Counted from the stretch's first letter, positions 30,621 to 41,685 are shown. The stretch: 64,000 bases of DNA from Rhizobium sp. Root1220 (GCF_001426265.1 NZ_LMDG01000012.1:310001-374000); one strand, 5' to 3'. Numbers and translations are program-made. The notes: generated by a model not told the origin, from the letters alone.

Positions 30621-31922
30621 GTGACGCATGCACAGCAAAGCCTCGTATTCGGCAAGCGAAAACAGGAGCATATCCTTATCCTTGCAAGTGGCGACAGAGT
30701 TCGTCACCTTATGGTAAGGCCCTGGATGGCAGCGCTCGGCTTCTGCTTTCTTGGCGTGTTCGCAATCGGTTACCTCCTTGCCACCTCGTACCTTGTCCTG
30801 CGCGATGATCTGATCGGCGCCACAATGGCGCGCCAGGCGAGAATGCAGCACGACTATGAAGACCGGATCGCAGCGTTGCGCGCCCAGGTCGATCGCCTCA
30901 CCTCGCGGCAGTTGCTCGATCAACAGGTAGTCGAGGATAAGGTCGACAAGCTGATGGAGCAGCAGATGGCGCTGACCTCGCGCCATGGCAAACTTGGCTC
31001 CCTGCTGGATCGCGCCGAAAGCTCCGGCTTGAGTGCAACGGAACGGTTGCCTGGGCAAGCTTATGCCCCCGACGTCAAGGACAAGCGCGCTTCGCTGTCC
31101 GGTGCTGTGCAGACCGTCCAAGCACAATTGGCCACGGACGAAGGCCAGGCAGGAGGGACGTTGGACGAGGCGGCGCTTGCGTACGCCCCTGCCCCCGAGA
31201 CGGTGGGCGACCACGCCGACCGCGTTTTCTCGAGAGTGACGTTGTCGCTGAAGGACGTCGAACAGACTCAACGTAGTCGTGTTGCACAATTGACGACCGA
31301 CGCAGAGGGAACCGCAGATGCGATCGGCAGGGTCCTTTCGCGTTTCAGCATCCCCATTCCGGCCGAGGGTGCCGCGCCGAAAGACGACAGCGCGGTTGGC
31401 GGACCCTACATCGAGCCCGAAGGCGCCGACGATTTCGACGGTTCGCTGGTGCAACTCGACGGCGCTCTCACCCGATTGGAGACCGTGCGGAGCACTGCAG
31501 AATCGCTTCCGTTCCAGAATCCCGCGCTGGGCAAGGAAGTCACCAGCTCTTTTGGCAACCGTCGCGACCCTTTCCTTGGTCGTCTCGCACTCCATTCCGG
31601 CATCGATTTTCGCTTCGCACCCGGCGAAAAGGTGCGCCCGACCGCCCCTGGCAAGGTAACGACCGCAGGCTGGACGGGAGGATACGGCAACATGGTGGAG
31701 ATCGATCATGGAAATGGCATCTCCACTCGCTACGGCCATATGTCCGAAATTCTGGTCAAAGCCGGGGATACGGTCGATCGGGATGACACCATCGGCCTTG
31801 CCGGCAGCACGGGACGCTCAACGGGTACGCATCTGCACTACGAAGTACGCCAGAATGGACGTGCTGTGGATCCCATTTATTTCATGAATGCGGGCTTGAA
31901 GCTTGCCAGCTATATGAAGTAA
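30621..31922 (+). CDS. M23-family metallopeptidase, membrane-anchored
   Basis: A 433-residue LytM/M23 protein likely acting on peptidoglycan in the periplasm. A short cytoplasmic N-terminus is followed by one transmembrane helix at about residues 37-57 (MAALGFCFLGVFAIGYLLATSY), a coiled-coil region to about residue 125, and a C-terminal M23 domain. The zinc ligands are visible in LHSGIDF and HLHYEV with the third in YGHMS, so the enzyme appears catalytically intact. I chose GTG at 30621 because GGGAG lies seven bases before it; a GTG at 30585 would add twelve residues. Confidence 0.85.
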   Translation: MTHAQQSLVFGKRKQEHILILASGDRVRHLMVRPWMAALGFCFLGVFAIGYLLATSYLVLRDDLIGATMARQARMQHDYEDRIAALRAQVDRLTSRQLLDQQVVEDKVDKLMEQQMALTSRHGKLGSLLDRAESSGLSATERLPGQAYAPDVKDKRASLSGAVQTVQAQLATDEGQAGGTLDEAALAYAPAPETVGDHADRVFSRVTLSLKDVEQTQRSRVAQLTTDAEGTADAIGRVLSRFSIPIPAEGAAPKDDSAVGGPYIEPEGADDFDGSLVQLDGALTRLETVRSTAESLPFQNPALGKEVTSSFGNRRDPFLGRLALHSGIDFRFAPGEKVRPTAPGKVTTAGWTGGYGNMVEIDHGNGISTRYGHMSEILVKAGDTVDRDDTIGLAGSTGRSTGTHLHYEVRQNGRAVDPIYFMNAGLKLASYMK

Positions 31923-32079
31923 CCATTCCCCCTAACCAAGCTTTTACCTCTGAGTCAGCGGTAGAGGCCGTATTCCTTGACTTGGCGGACGTTTCGGCTT
32001 ATGTCGCGCTGCATTGCGGCATGCAATCACGCCGACTCAACCAGAGTGCGGCCGAACCGGAACGGAAACAGTTTTCCCT

Positions 32080-33579
<1,500 letters not shown>

Positions 33580-33584
33580 TCGCC

Positions 33585-34007
33585 ATGGGTACGCCAGGCA
33601 TTGACTTTCCGGGCCTCGGCGTAGGCCTGGTGATTTTGCGTGACCGCAAGATCCTGCTCTACAAACGCATGCGCGCCCCCGAAGCCGGCTACTGGAGCAT
33701 CGTCGGCGGCAAGGTCGATCATATGGAGCCGGCCGAAGAAGCCGCCCGCCGCGAGGCGACGGAAGAGACCGGCCTCGAGATCGGTCGGATCGAATTGATC
33801 GGCCCGGCCGAACTCATCACCGGGGCCGATAATCAACACTGGATCTCGCTTCTCTACATCGCCGCCGAATTTGAGGGGGAGCCGCAGTTGACGGAGCCCG
33901 AAAAGCTTTCCGATTTTGGATGGTTCTGCCGCGACGCGCTTCCACAGCCACTATCCGCCTTTGCTGTCGCCGCGATCGAGCGCCTGAGTACCGAGGATTT
34001 CCGTTAG
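33585..34007 (+). CDS. NUDIX hydrolase
   Basis: A 140-residue NUDIX-fold pyrophosphohydrolase. The Nudix box is complete: G42, E48 and R56-E57-A-T-E60-E61-T-G63-L, so metal binding should be intact. The substrate is unknown; members remove damaged nucleotides or other nucleoside diphosphate derivatives. It lies only five bases after the helicase stop and may be co-transcribed. The stop is one base from that of the convergent tfoX-like gene. Confidence 0.9.
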   Translation: MGTPGIDFPGLGVGLVILRDRKILLYKRMRAPEAGYWSIVGGKVDHMEPAEEAARREATEETGLEIGRIELIGPAELITGADNQHWISLLYIAAEFEGEPQLTEPEKLSDFGWFCRDALPQPLSAFAVAAIERLSTEDFR

Positions 34008-34008
34008 G

Positions 34009-34326
34009 CTATCCAGCTCTCAGTGAGGCCTGATAAGCAAGGCGAACCCACTTCGCCATCACATCGGGATCGTCATAGGCATCCTCGGGAATTGACCAAT
34101 AGGGCATCTTGACCGGATTGCCCTTCTTTCCCTCATAGGCCCACTGCGTAGCGCCCGCAGCTGCAAACTCTGGCGCGTTTTGCTCGTCCGCCTTCAATAG
34201 CATTTCTCCGCGCACTTCGAGCGCGACGATACTACCCATGTGATAGATGCCTTTGCCTCCAAACATGCGCTTGATGGTTACCGGACCTAGTCCTTGAAAC
34301 ATTTCTTCGATTGCCGCCGCATCCAT
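34009..34326 (-). CDS. TfoX N-terminal domain protein
   Basis: A 105-residue protein consisting of the TfoX_N domain only (KRMFGGKGIYHMGSIVALEVRGEMLLKAD...MPYWSIPEDAYDDPDVMAKW). The C-terminal TfoX domain found in the competence regulator Sxy is absent, as usual for this short form in alphaproteobacteria. Function is unknown. It is the last gene of a seven-gene minus-strand string, four bases after the molybdenum cofactor fusion gene. Confidence 0.87.
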   Translation of the reverse strand: MDAAAIEEMFQGLGPVTIKRMFGGKGIYHMGSIVALEVRGEMLLKADEQNAPEFAAAGATQWAYEGKKGNPVKMPYWSIPEDAYDDPDVMAKWVRLAYQASLRAG

Positions 34327-34330
34327 GCAT

Positions 34331-35965
34331 TTAACCTCTTAGAATTCCGCCGGCGGCGATCACCGCTTCCGGCGTATCGACATCCAGATGCGCGCCCTCC
34401 CCGATATCGACATCGACCACCGCAATGCCTGACGTCTCTATGATGTGGCGAGCGCCTACGTCGCCTTGAAGCCTTAGCACCGCATCGTGGAGTGAACGAG
34501 GCAGGATGACCGGGTTGCCCCGGCTGCCACGTGACATCGCACGGATGATCGATCGTCCATTTGACCGGTGGAACGCCGCGATCAGCAAATCGAGATCGGC
34601 GCTGGTGACACCGGGCATATCGGCCAGCATAATCAAAATACCGTCCGCCTGCCACGCCTCGTCCGACGAGCAACCGGCCACGAGCGAAGATGCCATGCCC
34701 GAGGCATAGTCCGGATTGTAAACGATCCTCACGTGGAGCCCCGCGAGGGCCGCCTCGATCTCGGCACGCCGAAAACCCGTGACAATGCTGACGGACCTGA
34801 CGTCGCTGCCAAGTGCCGTCATCGCGGATCTTTGAACGAGGGGAATGCCATCGAACTCCGCCAGAAGCTTGTGAGGCCCGCCCTCGCCCATGCGGCTGGA
34901 CTTTCCGGCTGCCAGGATCACTGCTGCCACGACGACAGCTCCGGTTGGAGCTTCCTGCGCTTCGCGAAGGCGGGGCCGCGTTTGAATTTCCATCAGCAGG
35001 CCTCCGACACCCATCCCGCTGATATCGAGTGCGCTCGGCGACTCGCCCGCCAGGATCCGATCCAGTACCCAATCGAACCCATTTTCCTTCGGGCTGCGCG
35101 CGCAACCGGGAGCGCCCACTACGGGAACATCTCCAATCTGGCCGAGGACGAGCAGATTGCCGGGATCGACGGGCATGCCCACCTGTATGACCTTGCCACC
35201 GGCACGGCGGATCGCGTCCGGAATAACGTCATCCGCATCGATCACCGCCGACGCGCCAAATACAACGATGAGCTTCGGTTTCTCGTCCGATGTTTCAATC
35301 GCTTGGCCGATCGCTTCGGCAACCGCCTCGACCCGATGCGCAACGCGTTTCTCGCGTTCGAGCCGGCTCCCGGATGGTAGGAGCCGCTGGGCGAGGACGC
35401 GCGCGGTCTTGTCCATCACGGTTCCCCTGAGAGATGGCAGCTCGGTTGCGATCAGCGACACCGATCGAGCCATGAACGGCTTGACCTCGAAAGCGGATGC
35501 CTCACGCAATTCACGACAGGCGACCTGTAGCTTGTGCCCGGCAACGGCAAGCGGAACGATCTTGAAAGTTGCTACCATGTCGTCCTTCCTGACCGGGACA
35601 TGATCTCCGAGGCAGGCGAGAGTTATGGCAGGATCAACCCTGTTCACCCGGTCGACGGCGGCCCGATTGGCAACGAACAGGCCATCGACGGTCGAATAGA
35701 CATTGACCCGACCAGTCGTAGCGCCGGAAAAACGCAGGTGGTCAGGGGCAACAGAGCGGGCAAGCTGATCGGCGGCCTCGTTTTCCCCGACGTCACCGGC
35801 ATCCATACGGGCGGCGATGACACGGTCAATTCCAGAAGCGCGTAGGCTGACGACGTCCTCCGGTCGCAGCACATGCCCCTTGGCGAAGCTGCCGCCGGCA
35901 AATCTGACGGAGTGCGCAAGTACAACGCCCTCGGCCTCATCAACGCTAAATTCGCCGAACCTCAT
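34331..35965 (-). CDS. molybdopterin-binding / MocA-type nucleotidyltransferase fusion
   Basis: A 544-residue two-part protein for molybdenum cofactor processing. Residues 1-330 resemble the MoeA/MoCF-biosynthesis region (GRVNVYSTVDGLFV, FGASAVIDADDVIPDAIRRAGG, GAPGCARSPKENGFDWVLDRIL). Residues 345-544 are a MobA/MocA-like NTP transferase with the nucleotide loop LAAGKSSRMG at 351-360 and MLADMPG. In the family, the second part attaches CMP to molybdopterin to give the dinucleotide form used by xanthine dehydrogenase-type enzymes. The start overlaps the upstream xdhC-like stop (ATGA). Confidence 0.9.
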   Translation of the reverse strand: MRFGEFSVDEAEGVVLAHSVRFAGGSFAKGHVLRPEDVVSLRASGIDRVIAARMDAGDVGENEAADQLARSVAPDHLRFSGATTGRVNVYSTVDGLFVANRAAVDRVNRVDPAITLACLGDHVPVRKDDMVATFKIVPLAVAGHKLQVACRELREASAFEVKPFMARSVSLIATELPSLRGTVMDKTARVLAQRLLPSGSRLEREKRVAHRVEAVAEAIGQAIETSDEKPKLIVVFGASAVIDADDVIPDAIRRAGGKVIQVGMPVDPGNLLVLGQIGDVPVVGAPGCARSPKENGFDWVLDRILAGESPSALDISGMGVGGLLMEIQTRPRLREAQEAPTGAVVVAAVILAAGKSSRMGEGGPHKLLAEFDGIPLVQRSAMTALGSDVRSVSIVTGFRRAEIEAALAGLHVRIVYNPDYASGMASSLVAGCSSDEAWQADGILIMLADMPGVTSADLDLLIAAFHRSNGRSIIRAMSRGSRGNPVILPRSLHDAVLRLQGDVGARHIIETSGIAVVDVDIGEGAHLDVDTPEAVIAAGGILRG

Positions 35966-36669
35966 CCTGTATCACCTTTGGGTGACGTGACGTCGCGAAA
36001 CCGCAGTGTCTGGATGATCTCCGCAAGGACGGCAACGGCGATTTCCGCCGGGCTGGCGGCACCTATGTCGAGCCCTATCGGGCCGCTGATCCGGGCGAGC
36101 GACACCTCGTCGAATCCGAGGCCACGGAGCCGCTCAAGGCGTGCTGCCTGTGTCTTCCGACTGCCGAGCGCACCGACGTAGAAGCAACCCGTCCGCAGCG
36201 CTTCTGCGATCGGGAAGTCGTCGATTTTCGGGTCATGGCTGACCGCCACAACTGCGGTGTAGGCATCCAGAGGATGATCCTCCAGGATATCGGCCGGCCA
36301 ATCCGCGACAAGATCGATCCCCGCGAAACGCTCGGGCGTCGCAAAGGCGGTTCTCGGATCGATGATCCGGACGTCGAAACCGGCAAGCGCCGCCATCCGG
36401 GCAAGAGCCTGGCTGATGTGAACTGCACCGATGATCACAATATTGGCGGGCGGCAGGTGAACATTGACGAAATATCGCCCGCCGTCGACGTCGACACCAA
36501 CGGATTTTCCCGAACGAAACGCCGCCTCGACAGCATCGCGGAGAGGAGCACTTACGACCTCGCCCTCGATAACGACCAGATCACGGCCACTATCGAGGTT
36601 CGTAATCAGAGCTACCGCCTTGCGCGCCCGGCGAGCGTCATTCAGACGCGCAAGATTTCCTGCGTCCAT
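35962..36669 (-). CDS. XdhC/CoxI family protein, Rossmann half
   Basis: A 235-residue protein corresponding to the C-terminal half of XdhC. It has a Rossmann-like motif (NIVIIGAVHISQALARMA), a VVAVSHDPKIDD segment and a C-terminal YVGALGSRKTQAARLERL with GLDIGAASPAEIAVAVLAEI, which are typical. XdhC binds molybdenum cofactor, protects it and passes it in its sulfurated form to xanthine dehydrogenase-type enzymes. The N-terminal half is encoded by the preceding gene, with a TAATG overlap at 36667-36671, so the two polypeptides probably associate. Confidence 0.9.
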   Translation of the reverse strand: MDAGNLARLNDARRARKAVALITNLDSGRDLVVIEGEVVSAPLRDAVEAAFRSGKSVGVDVDGGRYFVNVHLPPANIVIIGAVHISQALARMAALAGFDVRIIDPRTAFATPERFAGIDLVADWPADILEDHPLDAYTAVVAVSHDPKIDDFPIAEALRTGCFYVGALGSRKTQAARLERLRGLGFDEVSLARISGPIGLDIGAASPAEIAVAVLAEIIQTLRFRDVTSPKGDTG

Positions 36670-36998
36670 TACCTGAGCCTCTCGACATAGATCCTGATTC
36701 TTCCGCCGCAGGACAATCCGACCCGCCAGGCGGTTTCATCTGCAACGCCGAATTCGAGCATCTTCGCCTGACCATCCGCGATCACATCCAGCGCCTCGGC
36801 GATCACCGCGCCTTCTACGCACCCACCTGATACGGAACCTTCGAAATTTCCGTCGCCGTCGATCACCAGGTGGCTTCCTGGCTGTCGCGGCGCTGAACCC
36901 CAGGTCTCGACAACCGTGGCTATGGCGACATCCCGTCCCTCGCCCTTCCACTCCTCCGCCGTCATCAGCGGATCGAGTCCCAATGACGTCCTTCTCAT
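36669..36998 (-). CDS. XdhC/CoxI family protein, N-terminal half
   Basis: A 109-residue protein that is the XdhC_CoxI N-terminal domain only: ATVVETWGSAPRQPGSHLVID and GSVSGGCVEGAV, the conserved signature, and a C-terminal LSCGGRIRIYVE. It is the partner of the Rossmann half encoded next (TAATG overlap). In many bacteria the two are one protein. The start overlaps the VWA gene stop as ATGA (36995-36998). Confidence 0.9.
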   Translation of the reverse strand: MRRTSLGLDPLMTAEEWKGEGRDVAIATVVETWGSAPRQPGSHLVIDGDGNFEGSVSGGCVEGAVIAEALDVIADGQAKMLEFGVADETAWRVGLSCGGRIRIYVERLR

Positions 36999-38257
36999 GT
37001 GCTGCCTCTCAATTTTTCAAGATAGCGGCGCGGATCGTGCATCCCGGACTGCGCGATACCAAGCGCCGCCGCGAGGTCGCTGAGCGATGATAGATTGTGG
37101 ACCGGCCGGAATTCGTCAACGTGCGGGAGCATCGCGCGCACGCCACGCGCGCGCGGCTCGAAGCCGTCGAAGCGCAACAGGGGATTGAGCCAGATAAGGC
37201 GGCGGCATGAACGATGCAGGCGGTCCATTCCCTCGGTAAGCAACTCCGTGCCTTCTCGTTCCAGACCGTCGGTGATCAAAAGCACAACGGCGCCCTGCCC
37301 CAGCACGCGACGGGCCCAGAGGCGATTGAATTCCTTCAGGGTTTCACCGATGCGCGTGCCTCCGGACCAATCTCTTACCGCGCCCACGCAGTCGTCGATG
37401 GCCTCGTCTGGATCCTTGTGGCGCATCTGCCGCGTGACGTTGGTCAACCGGGTGCCGAACAGGAACGTGTGAACGCGGCGTCTCTTTTCCGTCAGCACGT
37501 GGAGAAAATGAAGGAATATACGCGTATACTGGCTCATCGAGCCAGATATGTCCGCCAGCACCACCAGTGGCGGCTGAATCTGCCGGATTTCGCGATACCG
37601 CGGCAATATGAGCGAGCCTCCATTGCGCAGCGCGCCGCGCATCGTGGCACGGGGATCGACACGCGCATGGACATGCGAGGCTCTGAACCGCCGGGTTCGG
37701 ACCCTGTCCATCGGCAGTTTCAGCCTGGAGAGCGCTTTCTTGGCAGCTGCGATTTCCAACGCCGACATCTGCGCGAAATCCATCCGCCTGAAAATCTCGC
37801 TGCCCGACATAGTAAAGCGGGCATCGATCTCGATATCGGGTTCGTCGCGCGGTGGCCTGCGGTCATTGCGTTCGCCAAGCAAAGCGTCGCTGGCCCGACT
37901 TTCGCCAGGCTTCGCCTTTTCCCGCTCACGCGTATCCGGCGCGCGCGGTGACATCATTGCGATCATCTTCTCGACGAGATTGCGCGAGCGCCAGAAAAGA
38001 CGAAAGGCTTCGTCGAAAACAGCCTTGTCCTCGTGGCGTTTGACGAAGACCGCAAAGAGTGCGGCGTGGAACTCATCGCGCGACCCCATGCCGATTGCGT
38101 CGACCGCCTGGATTGCGTCGGCAATGGCGGCCGGTCCGATCTTCAGTCCTGCCTTTCGCAGGGCTCGTCCAAAAAATACGATGTTGTCGGCGAATCGCCC
38201 GTCGCCCGCCGATGGAGGCGGCACGACAATTCCATCTCGCCCGCCGCCCGCCTGCAT
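36995..38257 (-). CDS. VWA domain protein, CoxE family
   Basis: A 420-residue protein with a C-terminal von Willebrand factor A domain carrying the metal-ion adhesion site D236-I-S-G-S240-M-S242 and later T and D positions (GGTRIGE, ITDGLE). The N-terminal 200 residues are the CoxE-specific helical part. In carboxydotrophs CoxE acts with the MoxR-type ATPase CoxD to insert copper and sulfur in the CO dehydrogenase active site. Here the cognate ATPase gene is immediately upstream, one base away. Confidence 0.92.
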   Translation of the reverse strand: MQAGGGRDGIVVPPPSAGDGRFADNIVFFGRALRKAGLKIGPAAIADAIQAVDAIGMGSRDEFHAALFAVFVKRHEDKAVFDEAFRLFWRSRNLVEKMIAMMSPRAPDTREREKAKPGESRASDALLGERNDRRPPRDEPDIEIDARFTMSGSEIFRRMDFAQMSALEIAAAKKALSRLKLPMDRVRTRRFRASHVHARVDPRATMRGALRNGGSLILPRYREIRQIQPPLVVLADISGSMSQYTRIFLHFLHVLTEKRRRVHTFLFGTRLTNVTRQMRHKDPDEAIDDCVGAVRDWSGGTRIGETLKEFNRLWARRVLGQGAVVLLITDGLEREGTELLTEGMDRLHRSCRRLIWLNPLLRFDGFEPRARGVRAMLPHVDEFRPVHNLSSLSDLAAALGIAQSGMHDPRRYLEKLRGST

Positions 38258-38258
38258 C

Positions 38259-39188
38259 CTAGCCCACCGCCCTCATTTCGCTCTTGAGGTCCTCTAGGAC
38301 CTTCGTGCCCTCGCTGCTCTGAATCCGGGCAATGTCGTCCTGATATTTAAGCAATGCTCCGATAGTGTCGGAGATCGTCTCCGGGTCGAGAGCCAGCCGG
38401 TCCAATTCGGTAAGGGCAGTTGCCCAATCGATGGTCTCGGCGACGCCAGGGTTCTTGAACAAATCGAGTGTGCGCAGTTTCTGCACATAGGCGACGATCT
38501 GATTGGAGAGCGCCACGTTGCAGCCGGGTACCTTGCGGCGGATAATTTCGAGCTCTTGCTCGGCCCCCGGGTAGTCCACCCAGTGATAAAGGCAGCGCCG
38601 CTTCAAGGCATCATGAACCTCGCGCGTGCGGTTCGTCGTGATGATCACGATCGGCGGCTCAGACGCCTTGATGGTACCGAGTTCCGGGATTGTAACCTGG
38701 AAATCCGATAGCACCTCAAGCAAAAACGCCTCGAATGCCTCATCGGTGCGGTCCAGTTCATCAATCAGGAACACCGGCGCTCTTCCATCTTCCGATGACA
38801 GCGCCTGCAACACCGGCCTGCGGACTAGGTACCGCTCGGAGAAAATATCCGCCTCGATCCTGTCGCGGTCGGTCAACCCCGATGCTTCGGCGAGGCGTAT
38901 CTCCAGCATCTGCGCCGGATAGTTCCACTCATAGACCGCCGACGCGACGTCCAGCCCCTCGTAGCATTGAAGGCGGATCAGCGGCCGCCCGAGTGCCTTG
39001 GAAAGCACCTTGGCGATCTCCGTCTTGCCCACGCCTGCCTCGCCTTCCAGGAAGAGCGGACGCTTCATCTTCAGAGCGAGAAAAAGCACCGTGCCCAACG
39101 CACGCCCGGCCAGATAGTCCTGTTTCCCAAGCATGTCGATCGTCTCCTCGATCGACGCTGGCAGCGGCGGATGGAATTGATCCGGCAT
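38259..39188 (-). CDS. MoxR-family AAA+ ATPase (CoxD-like)
   Basis: A 309-residue AAA+ ATPase of the MoxR group. Walker A is GEAGVGKT (49-56), Walker B is APVFLIDELDR, and sensor 1 is in PIVIITTNRTRE. MoxR ATPases work in pairs with VWA proteins as chaperones for metal-cofactor insertion or complex assembly. The start has a GGGAGG site and lies 18 bases after the flavin reductase gene. Confidence 0.93.
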   Translation of the reverse strand: MPDQFHPPLPASIEETIDMLGKQDYLAGRALGTVLFLALKMKRPLFLEGEAGVGKTEIAKVLSKALGRPLIRLQCYEGLDVASAVYEWNYPAQMLEIRLAEASGLTDRDRIEADIFSERYLVRRPVLQALSSEDGRAPVFLIDELDRTDEAFEAFLLEVLSDFQVTIPELGTIKASEPPIVIITTNRTREVHDALKRRCLYHWVDYPGAEQELEIIRRKVPGCNVALSNQIVAYVQKLRTLDLFKNPGVAETIDWATALTELDRLALDPETISDTIGALLKYQDDIARIQSSEGTKVLEDLKSEMRAVG

Positions 39189-39206
39189 ATCTCCTCCCTT
39201 TAGGAG

Positions 39207-39701
39207 TTATAGCGTGTGATAGTCGCGGTTCATATAGAGAAGCGCGGGCCTTGCCTCGTTGAAACGTACCGCGACCACCTCACCGAAGATGATGTGGTGG
39301 GTCGACATTTCCTTGATTTCAGTCACCCGGCAATCGAAGGAGGCAAGCGCATCCCACAGGACAGGCGAGCCAGTCACCAGCTTGTCGAATCTGCCCGTCG
39401 CGAATCGCTCTTCGTCGTTGACCAAGGTCCGCCCCGAGAAAGCGTCGGCAAGACCCTGATGATGGGCGCCAAGCGTATTCAGCGCAAAGATACCGCTTCG
39501 AAAAAAAATCTCGTTCTTGGGATTGCTGTTGTTGAGACATACGAGAATGGTCGCGGGGCTGTCCGATACGGAACACGCCGCAGTTATCGTCACTCCGCGG
39601 CGCTGTTCGCCGATTGCCGTCGTAATTAACTGCACGTGGCCGCCAAAGCGGCTCATCGCATCGCGATAGAGGCGCGGATCGATCGGTTGCTTGTTCAACA
39701 A
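39207..39701 (-). CDS. flavin reductase family protein
   Basis: A 164-residue FMN-binding flavin reductase-like domain protein (RutF/HpaC type). Typical stretches are GVTITAACSVSDSPATILVCLNN, which contacts the flavin, and HHIIFGEVVAVRF with the conserved histidine near the nicotinamide site. Such proteins deliver reduced flavin to oxygenases or act as oxidoreductases; no partner oxygenase is next to it. It heads the MoxR-CoxE-XdhC string, 18 bases before the MoxR gene, and shares a 170-base divergent promoter region with the binding-protein gene. Confidence 0.9.
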   Translation of the reverse strand: MLNKQPIDPRLYRDAMSRFGGHVQLITTAIGEQRRGVTITAACSVSDSPATILVCLNNSNPKNEIFFRSGIFALNTLGAHHQGLADAFSGRTLVNDEERFATGRFDKLVTGSPVLWDALASFDCRVTEIKEMSTHHIIFGEVVAVRFNEARPALLYMNRDYHTL

Positions 39702-39871
39702 GGGTATTCTCCATCCGGCATCGCCGGGTCCGTCGTTTTCTATAATATGAAGGCGATCGGTTACCTTTTCTACACGCGCCGGCGAAAAGCCAAGGCTTCG
39801 TGCGTTTTTCTTTGACGATCCGTGCCGGAGAGATACAAGAGCAGAACCAACGACAGCGGACTGCAGCCTTC

Positions 39872-40954
39872 ATGAATACAATGCGTGGCCTGATACTTGT
39901 TCCGATGCTGCTGCTGGCGGCCGGAGAAGGCCATGCGGCAGGCTTGACGATCGGTGTTGTCGCCCCGCAGACCGGAAACCTGGCGACGCTGGGCGCGCAG
40001 GTCTTCGCCGGTGCAACTGCAAAGATCCAGCAGGACGGCAATACCGTGGTCGCCGTCCCCGAGACATGCGAGGAAAACAGCGGCGCGGCGATCGCTGATG
40101 CGCTCATCAATGCCAAGGTGCAGGTCGCGGTCGGTTTTCTCTGTAGTGAAACGTTGGAGGGCGCGCTCCCCAAGCTGAAGGATGCGAACATTCCCGCGAT
40201 CACCGTCTCGGTTCGATCGCGAATTCTCATGGAGGACGCGCTGAAGAACGGTTGGCCGCTGTATCGCATGGCACCAGCCGATGGGGCAGAGGCTGAAAAG
40301 GTGATCGACGTGATCCTTCACCAGTGGGCTGCCCAACCGATCGCCTTGATCGAGGACGGCACCATCCACGGGCGCGAACTGACCGAAGCGGTCCGCAACG
40401 CGCTTGAGGAAAAGGGCCTGAAGCCAGTTTTCACCGACACCTACCGGCCCGGCCAGGACCAGCAGATCGCCCTAGTTCGCCGCCTGAAAAAGGCCGGCGC
40501 CACCAGAGTCTTCGTTGGCGGGGACCGCAGCGACGTCGCCGTCATCGCTCGCGACGCAGCCGCAGAGAAAATTCAGCTCGATATACTGGGTGGCGACGCT
40601 ATGCGCGCTGCGGACCAGCCACTACCACTTGCAGACGGCACTCTTGCCGTTGCCCTGCCGGACTATTCGACTCGTCCCGAAGCCGCTGCTGCCGTCGACG
40701 CGTTACGCGCCGCTGGTACCGAGGCTGAAGGCTATGTCCTACCCGCCTATGCCGCCGTCCAGATTGCCAGCAAGGCAATACAGGATGCAGCGGCGGATGA
40801 CCGACCGATTGCCCAACATATTGGTGGTACTGCCTTCGACACGGTAGTGGGCAGGATTGCGTTCAATGCCGGGCACGAACTGGCTGAAAATCCTTACCGC
40901 CTTCTGAAATGGCATGCCGGTGCGTTCGTTCCACCAAGCGATTCGAGCGAATAG
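39872..40954 (+). CDS. periplasmic branched-chain amino-acid-type ABC substrate-binding protein
   Basis: A 360-residue type I periplasmic binding protein (Leu/Ile/Val-binding fold). The N-terminus [24 protein letters not shown] is a signal peptide, cleaved after AHA or nearby. The body begins [19 protein letters not shown], and the conserved [24 protein letters not shown] segment marks the second domain. No permease or ATPase gene is beside it, so it is an orphan component; the ligand cannot be named. ATGs at 39872 and 39881 both give working signals; the longer is used here. Confidence 0.85.
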   Translation: MNTMRGLILVPMLLLAAGEGHAAGLTIGVVAPQTGNLATLGAQVFAGATAKIQQDGNTVVAVPETCEENSGAAIADALINAKVQVAVGFLCSETLEGALPKLKDANIPAITVSVRSRILMEDALKNGWPLYRMAPADGAEAEKVIDVILHQWAAQPIALIEDGTIHGRELTEAVRNALEEKGLKPVFTDTYRPGQDQQIALVRRLKKAGATRVFVGGDRSDVAVIARDAAAEKIQLDILGGDAMRAADQPLPLADGTLAVALPDYSTRPEAAAAVDALRAAGTEAEGYVLPAYAAVQIASKAIQDAAADDRPIAQHIGGTAFDTVVGRIAFNAGHELAENPYRLLKWHAGAFVPPSDSSE

Positions 40955-40988
40955 AACTTGCCGCAATGACTTCTACGGAGTGACCTCA

Positions 40989-41666
40989 ATGAACATGCCC
41001 ATCCGCATCGCGCCATCCGTCCTCGCCGCAGATTTTGCCAAGCTTGGCCAGGAGGTGCGCGACGTGATCGCCGCTGGCGCCGACTGGATTCATCTTGATG
41101 TCATGGATGGGCACTTCGTTCCGAATATTTCGTTTGGTGCCGATGTCATCAAGTCGCTCCGCTCCTACACCGATGCCACCTTCGACTGCCACCTTATGAT
41201 CGCGCCGGCTGATCCCTATCTGGAGGCTTTCGCCAAGGCCGGTTGCGACCGGATCACGATCCATGCCGAAGCCGGACCTCATTTGCACCGTTCACTGCAG
41301 ACAGTACGAAACCTGGGCAAGAAGGTCGGCGTGACCCTCAATCCGGCCACACCGCTATCGGCACTCGAAAACGTGCTAGACGACGTCGACCTGATTCTCG
41401 TCATGTCTGTGAACCCTGGCTTCGGCGGGCAAAAATTCATCCCCGCCATGGCGGACAAAATTGCCGCCGCAAGATCACTGATCGGCGACAGGCCGATCGA
41501 TCTTGAAGTCGATGGCGGCGTCACCGTCGAGACCGCGCCTGTGATCGGCAAAGCCGGTGGCAATGTCCTGGTCGCCGGCTCGGCGATCTTCAAGGGTGGG
41601 TCGGTCGATGCCTACCGCGCCGCTATCAGCGCCTTGCGCACGGCGGCCGAGGGCAACTCGAAGTAA
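40989..41666 (+). CDS. rpe: ribulose-phosphate 3-epimerase
   Basis: TIM-barrel enzyme (225 aa) that interconverts ribulose 5-phosphate and xylulose 5-phosphate in the pentose phosphate pathway. The signature blocks are [32 protein letters not shown] with the catalytic Asp and metal ligands, [18 protein letters not shown] and EVDGGV. Start at 40989 has a CGGAG site eight bases away. It follows the binding-protein gene by 34 bases, so the two may share a message. Confidence 0.96.
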   Translation: MNMPIRIAPSVLAADFAKLGQEVRDVIAAGADWIHLDVMDGHFVPNISFGADVIKSLRSYTDATFDCHLMIAPADPYLEAFAKAGCDRITIHAEAGPHLHRSLQTVRNLGKKVGVTLNPATPLSALENVLDDVDLILVMSVNPGFGGQKFIPAMADKIAAARSLIGDRPIDLEVDGGVTVETAPVIGKAGGNVLVAGSAIFKGGSVDAYRAAISALRTAAEGNSK

Positions 41667-41685
41667 TGGCGAAAGCGGCCTGCCT

